Of a DNA stretch of 28,515 nucleotides, positions 23,524-28,515 are shown one piece after another. The stretch comes from JAJDFU01 sp964595955 (GTDB lineage: Bacteria; Bacteroidota; Bacteroidia; Chitinophagales; Saprospiraceae). Positions within the stretch are counted from its first letter, which is position 1; the number at the start of each line of letters is the position of its first letter. The notes beneath the pieces are model-generated. The model was not told the DNA's origin, ran no database searches, and saw only the letters and a program-made list of their open reading frames with translations. A program made the translations under genes and the position numbers. Location of the stretch: contig CAZQSF010000053.1 of assembly GCA_964595955.1 (NCBI GenBank), positions 1 through 28,515 on the forward strand, written 5' to 3'.

Positions 23524-23937
23524 TCAGCTCGCAGCCGGGTATTCCACGTAGTTTCGCGGAGTCTCGTAGAGCCGTACGCCCAGCTCGTATTTCTCGTCGA
23601 GGTGGTCGCGAAGAATGCCGTAGATGACGTAGCAGATGTGTTCGGCAGAGGGAATGAGGTCTTTAAACTCTTCCGTGTCCAGGTTGAGGTTCTTGTGGTC
23701 GAAGCGATCTTCGACCTGCTCCTGGATGATCTTCTTTAACTCGCCCAGGTCGATCAGGTAACCGGTCTCGGGATCCACCTCGCCGGTGACCCTCACCTCC
23801 AGTTCGTAATTGTGCCCGTGATAGTTGGGGTTGTTGCACTTGCCGTAGTAGGCGCGATTCTGTTCGTCGTTCCAATTGGGGTTGTGCAGACGGTGAGCGG
23901 CGTTGAAGTGTGCTTTTCGGTAGACCGATACTTTCAT
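23524..23937 (-). CDS. queD: 6-pyruvoyl/6-carboxy-tetrahydropterin synthase family enzyme
   Basis: A 137-residue enzyme of the PTPS/QueD family, which acts on dihydroneopterin triphosphate. Zinc ligands H15, H40 and H42 are in place (AAHRL, HGHNY). The catalytic cysteine C34 lies in YYGKCNNPNYHGHNY, with FDHKNLN (D80, H81) and a C-terminal YETPRNYVEY also present. The GKCNNPN spacing matches eukaryotic 6-pyruvoyl-tetrahydropterin synthase more closely than E. coli QueD, which has a shorter C-to-HGH spacing. The enzyme may therefore make a pterin rather than the queuosine precursor. No queC, queE or folE is in the window. The start at 23937 was chosen because the upstream ATG at 23955 adds only six family-foreign residues. 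The gene symbol is provisional. Confidence 0.85.
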   Translation of the reverse strand: MKVSVYRKAHFNAAHRLHNPNWNDEQNRAYYGKCNNPNYHGHNYELEVRVTGEVDPETGYLIDLGELKKIIQEQVEDRFDHKNLNLDTEEFKDLIPSAEHICYVIYGILRDHLDEKYELGVRLYETPRNYVEYPAAS

Positions 23938-24000
23938 GGCTGCTGGATTTTTCAACTTGAAAACAGCTTGCGGCCCGTTAGGTTTTGCGCTGTGCCGCGC

Positions 24001-24033
24001 TTTGGCAAGATGCGTAGAAATTGTGTAATTTTA
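24001..24033 (+). promoter_or_regulatory. Promoter of the peroxidase gene
   Basis: TTTG at 24001-24004, a 21-bp spacer, and TAATTTTA at 24026-24033 (TAnnTTTG with the last base changed) fit the Bacteroidota promoter. Transcription would start near 24040. That supports a TTG start at 24051, because the longer frame from 24021 begins inside the promoter. Confidence 0.5.
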
Positions 24034-24050
24034 GCGCAAAAGCAAACGCA

Positions 24051-24533
24051 TTGAGCTTGCATAGCATCCACCCCTTCCGGGTGGACCGCATAGACGGCGG
24101 AGAAATCGATTTTGCGGAATTTGAAGGTTTGAAAATACTGGTGGTGAATGTGGCCTCGGAATGTGGCTACACACCCCAATATCAACAATTGCAAGAACTC
24201 TACGAGGAGTTTCAGGATAGTTTGGTCGTGGTGGGTTTCCCTTCCAATGACTTTGGAGGGCAGGAGCCCGGCAGCAATGCTGAGATCCACACCTTTTGTA
24301 CGGCGCGTTACGGCGTCACCTTTCCCCTGGCCGCCAAGGTTTCGGTGAAAGGCCCTCAGGCACACGAACTGTTCCAATGGCTAACCCACAAGGAGCAGAA
24401 CGGAGTGCTCGACTGCAGCCTGCAATGGAACTTCAACAAGTTCCTGCTCGACCCGCAAGGGCGTCTGCAGGCCTGGCATCCGTCCTCTGTGAGTCCCTTT
24501 GATGCCCCCATTCTCGACTGGGTTCAATCCTGA
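24051..24533 (+). CDS. Glutathione peroxidase-like thiol peroxidase (TTG start)
   Basis: A 160-residue thioredoxin-fold peroxidase that reduces hydrogen peroxide or lipid hydroperoxides. The catalytic tetrad is present: C38 (NVASECGYTPQY), Q71 (FGGQEPGS), W126 and N127 (LQWNFNKF). C38 takes the place of selenocysteine. The second cysteine often found in FPCNQFGG is a serine here (FPSNDFGG). C83 in IHTFCTARYG aligns with the resolving cysteine of thioredoxin-dependent GPx proteins, so thioredoxin rather than glutathione is the likely reductant (inference). No signal peptide is seen. I chose TTG at 24051 because it gives LSLHSIHPFRV, aligned with the usual MSLxDF start, and because a promoter overlaps the upstream TTG at 24021. 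It lies 40 bp ahead of holB. Confidence 0.85.
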   Translation: MSLHSIHPFRVDRIDGGEIDFAEFEGLKILVVNVASECGYTPQYQQLQELYEEFQDSLVVVGFPSNDFGGQEPGSNAEIHTFCTARYGVTFPLAAKVSVKGPQAHELFQWLTHKEQNGVLDCSLQWNFNKFLLDPQGRLQAWHPSSVSPFDAPILDWVQS

Positions 24534-24573
24534 ACCGCTCTCTCTGCGCGCAGGCCAGTGCCCAAAACGACCT

Positions 24574-25716
24574 ATGGGATTTTCCAAGGTACACGGGCTA
24601 CAGGAAGTAAAAGACCAACTCCTCGGCATGGTGGAAGGCAACCGGCTACCCCATGCCCTTCTGCTGGTCGGCCCCGCCGGTGGCGGCCAGTTGCCCATGG
24701 CTTTGGCTTTTTCCCAGTATCTCTTGTGCGAAAACCCGGGCCCCGAGGATGCCTGCGGCCTTTGCCCTTCCTGTCGCAAAGCCGCCCAGATGATCCATCC
24801 GGATCTCCACTTCTCTTTTCCCTATACCGATCCCAAGAAAACCAGTGAGGCCTTTCTGGAGGATTGGCGGCGCGAGGTGCTGGCCAACCCCTACCTCGGC
24901 ATGAGCGACTGGCTGCAGGTGCTGGCTGCCGAGAATAAACAGGGTAAGATCTACAAAGAGGAGTGTCAGCGGATCATTCAAAAGCTCAGTCTGAAGGCAT
25001 TTGAATCGGACCGGAAGGTGCTGCTGATGTGGCTGCCCGAGTTTTTGGGCAATGAGGGCAATCGCTTGCTTAAGCTCATCGAGGAGCCGCCGGAAGGGGC
25101 AATCCTGCTGCTCGTGGCCGAAAGCACCGAGCGCATTCTCCAGACCATTCTCTCGCGTTGTCAGTTGATCGGGTTGCGGCCCTTTTCCGACCGGGAGATA
25201 GTCGAAGGGCTCGAAGCCTCGGGCCTGGCTTCGGGCGAAGAAGCCCTGGGGATCGCCCAGCTGGCCGACGGCAGCTACCACCGGGCCCTGCAGCTGGCCG
25301 GGTCATCGCTGCAGGATCATCCGCAACGCTTTCTCCAGTGGATGCGCATCACCTACGAGGGCAGTGCTTCAGGCATGCTGGCCTGGGTCGATGACTTCGC
25401 CAAACTGGGGCGCGACAGCCAAAAGCAGTTTTTGCACTACGCGCTGCACTTCATGCGCGAGCTGCTGGTGCTCAAGGCCAAGCCCGGGACCGGCCCGCGT
25501 TTGCGTTCCGGCGAACTGGAAACGGCCCGCCGCATGGCCGGGCTTTTTGACTGGCAACAAATCAGCGCACTGGTCGAGGCTTTCAATCGAGGCATTCTGG
25601 GCGTCGAGCGAAATGCCAACGGGCGGATCCTTTTCCTGGATACGAGCCTACAGATGCATCGCATTCAAAAGGGAAAACCGCTGCTGGCACAGCCCGGAGA
25701 AGCGCTGTCACTATAA
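24574..25716 (+). CDS. holB: DNA polymerase III delta' subunit
   Basis: A 380-residue clamp-loader AAA+ protein. It has VHGLQEVKDQLLGMV at the N-terminus, then the P-loop position GPAGGGQ (residues 33-39), where the usual lysine is Gln. A nucleotide-free P-loop is known for delta' in E. coli, so it probably does not hydrolyse ATP. A four-cysteine zinc site lies at C52, C61, C64 and C67. LIEEPPEGAILLLVAES and ILSRCQLIGLRPF (SRC motif) follow. The start is at MGFSKV; an in-frame ATG at 24499 would overlap the peroxidase gene by 35 bp and adds unrelated residues. It is followed 12 bp later by ricT, a linkage known in Bacteroidota and Firmicutes. Confidence 0.92.
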   Translation: MGFSKVHGLQEVKDQLLGMVEGNRLPHALLLVGPAGGGQLPMALAFSQYLLCENPGPEDACGLCPSCRKAAQMIHPDLHFSFPYTDPKKTSEAFLEDWRREVLANPYLGMSDWLQVLAAENKQGKIYKEECQRIIQKLSLKAFESDRKVLLMWLPEFLGNEGNRLLKLIEEPPEGAILLLVAESTERILQTILSRCQLIGLRPFSDREIVEGLEASGLASGEEALGIAQLADGSYHRALQLAGSSLQDHPQRFLQWMRITYEGSASGMLAWVDDFAKLGRDSQKQFLHYALHFMRELLVLKAKPGTGPRLRSGELETARRMAGLFDWQQISALVEAFNRGILGVERNANGRILFLDTSLQMHRIQKGKPLLAQPGEALSL

Positions 25717-25728
25717 ATCGAGCTAATT

Positions 25729-26958
25729 ATGGGATGTGCAGGATGTACGACGACATCAACAAACGGGAAACCCAACGGCTGCCAGAGCAATGGCGGCTGC
25801 AGTACAGGGGGGTGCAACCGCCTGAATACCTACGACTGGCTATCCAGCCGGGAGGTGGTCGATACGGACCCCTTGCCGCTGGTGGAGGTGAGCTTTAAGA
25901 ACGGGGCCCGCAAACAGTTTTTCCGCGTACCCGACTACCTCCGGGTGAGCACGGGCGATCAGGTGGTCGTGGAAACCGGAAACGGCTACGACCTGGGCAC
26001 CGTCGACCTGAGTGGCGAGCTGGTCCGCCTGCAGATGCGCAAGAAGAAAGTGGCGGAAGACGCCAAACTTCACGAGGTGGTCCGCACGGCAAACGAGCGC
26101 GACCTGGAGCGACTGCACGAAGCCCGGGAACTGGAAATACCTACCATGATACGCTCCCGGGCCATTGCCCGGAGCCTGGGCCTGGAGATGAAAATAGGCG
26201 ATGTAGAATACCAGGCCGACAAGCGCAAAGCCACGTTCTACTACACAGCCGACGGGCGGGTTGATTTTCGCGAACTCATTCGGCACTATGCCCGCGAGTT
26301 TCGGGTGAAGATCGAAATGCGGCAAATCGGCGCCCGCCAGGAGTCGGCCCGTATCGGGGGCCTGGGTTCCTGCGGCCGGGAGCTTTGTTGCTCGACCTGG
26401 CTCACCGACTTCAAGAGCGTATCCACGGCAGCAGCTCGCTATCAGAACCTGGCGATCAACCAAAGCAAGCTTTCCGGGCAATGCGGACGGCTGAAGTGTT
26501 GCCTGAACTACGAACTGGACACCTACCTGGAAGCCCTGGAAGAGTTTCCGGACAAAGCCGACCAACTGCACACCCAGGCGGGAAAGGCCAGGCTGATCAA
26601 GACCGACATTTTTCGTAAGCTGATGTACTACTGCTACGAACGGGGCAATCAGAGGGGGAAGATGTACGCCCTGGAGGTCGGCCGGGTCAAGGAAATTCTG
26701 GCGATGAATGCCGAAGGGGAAAAACCCATGGACCTGCATGCCTTCACCGCCCTGCCCGAGGACGGCGATGCCGGTATGGACTTCGAGGATGTGACCGGAG
26801 CTGTGGAACTTCCGACCGAGAAGAGGAAAAAGCGCCGCAAGAACCGCAAGAAGAAGCCGGGGGGCGGCCGCAAAAAACCATCCTCTTCAAATGCGGAGCA
26901 GCGGGAATCAAAACCCAAGCCGAAAAAGAAGCGCCGCAAGAACCGCAAGAAGGACTAA
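25729..26958 (+). CDS. ricT: PSP1-domain protein RicT
   Basis: A 409-residue homologue of B. subtilis RicT (YaaT). In that bacterium it forms an iron-sulfur complex with RicA and RicF and affects RNase Y-dependent RNA processing. A cysteine-rich N-terminus (MGCAGCTTTSTNGKP, GCQSNGGCSTGGCN) precedes the PSP1 domain (VEVSFKNGARKQFFRV, GDQVVVETGNGYDLGTV). Further family motifs are IGARQESARIGGLGSCGRELCC and LSGQCGRLKCCLNYE, whose cysteines suit cluster binding. The last about 65 residues are a lysine/arginine-rich tail with KKRRKNRKK repeated, probably an RNA- or DNA-binding extension. It is 12 bp after holB, and a terminator follows. Neither ricA nor ricF is nearby, so a Ric complex is not demonstrated here. 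Confidence 0.9.
   Translation: MGCAGCTTTSTNGKPNGCQSNGGCSTGGCNRLNTYDWLSSREVVDTDPLPLVEVSFKNGARKQFFRVPDYLRVSTGDQVVVETGNGYDLGTVDLSGELVRLQMRKKKVAEDAKLHEVVRTANERDLERLHEARELEIPTMIRSRAIARSLGLEMKIGDVEYQADKRKATFYYTADGRVDFRELIRHYAREFRVKIEMRQIGARQESARIGGLGSCGRELCCSTWLTDFKSVSTAAARYQNLAINQSKLSGQCGRLKCCLNYELDTYLEALEEFPDKADQLHTQAGKARLIKTDIFRKLMYYCYERGNQRGKMYALEVGRVKEILAMNAEGEKPMDLHAFTALPEDGDAGMDFEDVTGAVELPTEKRKKRRKNRKKKPGGGRKKPSSSNAEQRESKPKPKKKRRKNRKKD
26830..26952 (+). repeat. 24-bp direct repeat in the basic tail of ricT
   Basis: Identical 24-bp copies lie at 26830-26853 and 26929-26952, 99 bp apart and in the same frame. They encode K-R-R-K-N-R-K-K. The perfect identity at the DNA level suggests recent duplication or gene conversion within the tail. 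Confidence 0.85.
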
Positions 26959-26962
26959 AGCG

Positions 26963-26970
26963 TATATTTA
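26963..26970 (+). promoter_or_regulatory. Putative -7 element of lpdA
   Basis: TATATTTA matches TAnnTTTG except at the last base and lies 44 bp before the lpdA ATG. A -33 element is not evident within the 3' end of ricT. If used, the transcript would begin next to the terminator-like hairpin at 26973. Confidence 0.3.
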
Positions 26971-26972
26971 GG

Positions 26973-26994
26973 GCAGGCAGATTCCTGCTTTTTT
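26973..26994 (+). terminator. Intrinsic terminator after ricT
   Basis: GCAGG (26973-26977) and CCTGC (26984-26988) form a 5-bp stem with a 6-nt loop, followed directly by six T residues (26989-26994). It is 14 bp after the ricT stop and 20 bp before the lpdA start. Confidence 0.75.
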
Positions 26995-27014
26995 CGGAAA
27001 TACCCTTTTCATAC

Positions 27015-28421
27015 ATGAAGTACGACGTCACAGTCATCGGCTCCGGCCCGGGTGGATATGTTGCCGCCATCCGCTGCGCCCAGTTGGGCATGAAAACGGC
27101 GATCATCGAACGATACGACACCCTCGGCGGCACCTGCCTCAATGTGGGCTGTATTCCCTCCAAGGCATTGTTGGACTCCTCCGAGCACTTCCATGCTGCC
27201 AAGGAGCGCTTTGCCGAGCACGGCATCGACCTCAAGGACCTGAAAGTGAATATGCCCCAAATGATCAAACGCAAGAACGAAGTTGTGGATCAGAATGTGA
27301 AAGGGGTCGATTTTTTGATGAAAAAGAACAAGGTCGACGTCCATCACGGGCACGGATCTTTTGTGGATCGACACACCCTTCGGATCGTCAAAAGCGATGG
27401 GAAGGAGGAAACCCTCGAAACCGATAAGGTCATCATCGCCACCGGCTCCAAACCCATCGTTCCGGAAGACTGGAACTACGACAAGGAGCGCGTGATCACC
27501 TCCACCGAAGCGCTCAACATCGAAGCTGTACCCAAGCGCATGGTGGTCGTGGGCGGTGGCGTCATCGGCCTGGAAATGGGGTCCGTATTCGCCCGCCTGG
27601 GCACCCAGGTGGATGTGGTGGAATTCATGGACCGCGTGCTGCCCGGCATGGATAAGGACTGCGGCCGGGAGCTGATGCGATCCATGAAAAAGATGGGCGT
27701 CAATTTTTACCTCGGTCACAAGGTCACTCAGGTGAAGGTGAACAAGAAGAGCGTAACGGTGACCGTGCAAAAGCGCGACAGCCAGGATGATCCCTTCACC
27801 ATCAATGCCGACTATTGCCTGGTGGCCATCGGCCGGCGGCCGTACACGCATGCACTGGGCCTGGAAAAGGCAGGCATTGAGCTGGACGAAAAAGGCCGAA
27901 TTCCCGTAGATGAGCACCTGCAGACCACCGTCGAGGGCGTATATGCCATAGGCGATGTGATTCGGGGTGCCATGCTGGCGCACAAGGCCGAAGAGGAAGG
28001 TGTTTTTGTGGCCGAGGTCATCGCCGGCCAAAAGCCGCACATCGAGTACAATCACATTCCAAACGTGGTGTACACCTGGCCCGAGGTGGCCGGGGTGGGC
28101 AAAACCGAAGAGCAACTCAAGGAGGAAGGGACTCCCTACAAAGTGGGCAAATTTCCGTTCAAGGCCCTGGGCAGGGCCCGGGCCAGTATGGACGTAGAGG
28201 GGCTGGTCAAAGTGATCTCCCACAAGGAAACGGACGAGATCCTCGGGGTGCACATGGTGGGGGCCCGCACCGCCGATATGATCGCCGAAGCGGTAGCTCT
28301 GATGGAGTTTCGGGCCAGCGCCGAAGATGCTGCCCGGATGAGCCATGCCCACCCCACCTATACCGAAGCCATGAAAGAAGCGGCCCTGGCGGCGACAGCC
28401 GATCGGGCCATCCATATTTGA
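27015..28421 (+). CDS. lpdA: Dihydrolipoamide dehydrogenase (E3)
   Basis: The FAD enzyme reoxidises dihydrolipoamide in the pyruvate, 2-oxoglutarate and branched-chain dehydrogenase complexes and in the glycine cleavage system, passing electrons to NAD. The 468-residue length is typical. FAD-binding GSGPGGYVAAI is at residues 9-19, the redox disulfide C41-C46 in GGTCLNVGCIPSK, and NAD-binding GGGVIGLEMGSVFARLG in the middle. AIGDVIRGAMLAHKAEEEG and the catalytic base H446 with E451 (AHPTYTE) complete the set. It is transcribed alone: a terminator lies just upstream, and an inverted repeat just downstream. No E1 or E2 genes of a dehydrogenase complex are in the window. Confidence 0.97.
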   Translation: MKYDVTVIGSGPGGYVAAIRCAQLGMKTAIIERYDTLGGTCLNVGCIPSKALLDSSEHFHAAKERFAEHGIDLKDLKVNMPQMIKRKNEVVDQNVKGVDFLMKKNKVDVHHGHGSFVDRHTLRIVKSDGKEETLETDKVIIATGSKPIVPEDWNYDKERVITSTEALNIEAVPKRMVVVGGGVIGLEMGSVFARLGTQVDVVEFMDRVLPGMDKDCGRELMRSMKKMGVNFYLGHKVTQVKVNKKSVTVTVQKRDSQDDPFTINADYCLVAIGRRPYTHALGLEKAGIELDEKGRIPVDEHLQTTVEGVYAIGDVIRGAMLAHKAEEEGVFVAEVIAGQKPHIEYNHIPNVVYTWPEVAGVGKTEEQLKEEGTPYKVGKFPFKALGRARASMDVEGLVKVISHKETDEILGVHMVGARTADMIAEAVALMEFRASAEDAARMSHAHPTYTEAMKEAALAATADRAIHI

Positions 28422-28439
28422 GCCGCTTGCCGGCTAACC

Positions 28440-28462
28440 CGGAAAATTCACCGAATTTTCCG
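28440..28462. terminator. Perfect hairpin after lpdA
   Basis: CGGAAAATTC (28440-28449), loop ACC, and GAATTTTCCG (28453-28462) form a 10-bp perfect stem. It lies 19 bp after the lpdA stop. No T-run follows it on the plus strand, but a CAAAATTTTG palindrome (28482-28491) does. It is probably the lpdA transcript end. Confidence 0.5.
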
Positions 28463-28515
28463 CCCGGAGGGCTGACGAATTGCAAAATTTTGTAAATCAA
28501 ACCATTACGAATAAT

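Noticed and set aside
27009..28415. A 468-codon minus-strand frame the same length as lpdA
   Set aside because: The length match is a coincidence of codon bias. The lpdA frame has every catalytic motif, and the antisense frame has none.

Overview
The window looks like chromosomal core DNA of a GC-rich member of the Bacteroidota, probably of the Saprospiria/Lewinella type. The phylum call rests on gene content. There is a PorZ-like protein, two secreted proteins with type IX secretion (T9SS) C-terminal sorting domains, DUF2851, a PSP1/RicT protein next to holB, and promoters resembling TAnnTTTG with an upstream TTG/TTTG. The class-level placement is a guess from GC content and gene style. I see no tRNA, rRNA, CRISPR array, insertion sequence or prophage.

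Layout. 51-4752 (minus): porZ, then a tight dnaN - lipoprotein - nadD operon (3-bp gaps) ending in a strong hairpin. 4910-6196 (plus): an M16-fold protein lacking the zinc motif. 6469-10773 (plus): the cell-elongation cluster mreB-mreC-mreD-mrdA(PBP2), with no rodA after it. A hairpin-rich 139-bp gap leads to folA and a DUF2851 gene (10913-12739). A DUF554 membrane protein lies convergent (12708-13463). 13552-17053 (plus): an envelope-lipid set of lpxK, a membrane-fused acyltransferase and a family 2 glycosyltransferase, closed by a strong terminator. 17153-20399 (minus): a two-gene redox unit, an FAD/NAD(P) oxidoreductase followed by a membrane 4Fe-4S polyferredoxin. 20697-23513 (plus): two T9SS-sorted exported proteins. 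23524-23937 (minus): a PTPS/QueD-family enzyme. 24051-26958 (plus): glutathione-peroxidase-like protein, holB and ricT. 27015-28421 (plus): dihydrolipoamide dehydrogenase.

How the genes relate. Most are housekeeping: replication (dnaN, holB), NAD and folate supply (nadD, folA), wall elongation (mre/mrdA), lipid A and envelope lipids (lpxK, acyltransferase), surface secretion (porZ and its type of cargo), and central metabolism (lpdA). The part least explained by textbook biology is the oxidoreductase/polyferredoxin pair. It looks like a route for cytosolic NAD(P)H electrons into a membrane iron-sulfur protein, with no terminal acceptor visible. Other points of interest are the orphan non-catalytic M16 protein, the absence of rodA, the eukaryote-like motif of the PTPS enzyme, and the hairpin cluster before folA. 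I found no clear evidence of a wholly new multi-gene system.
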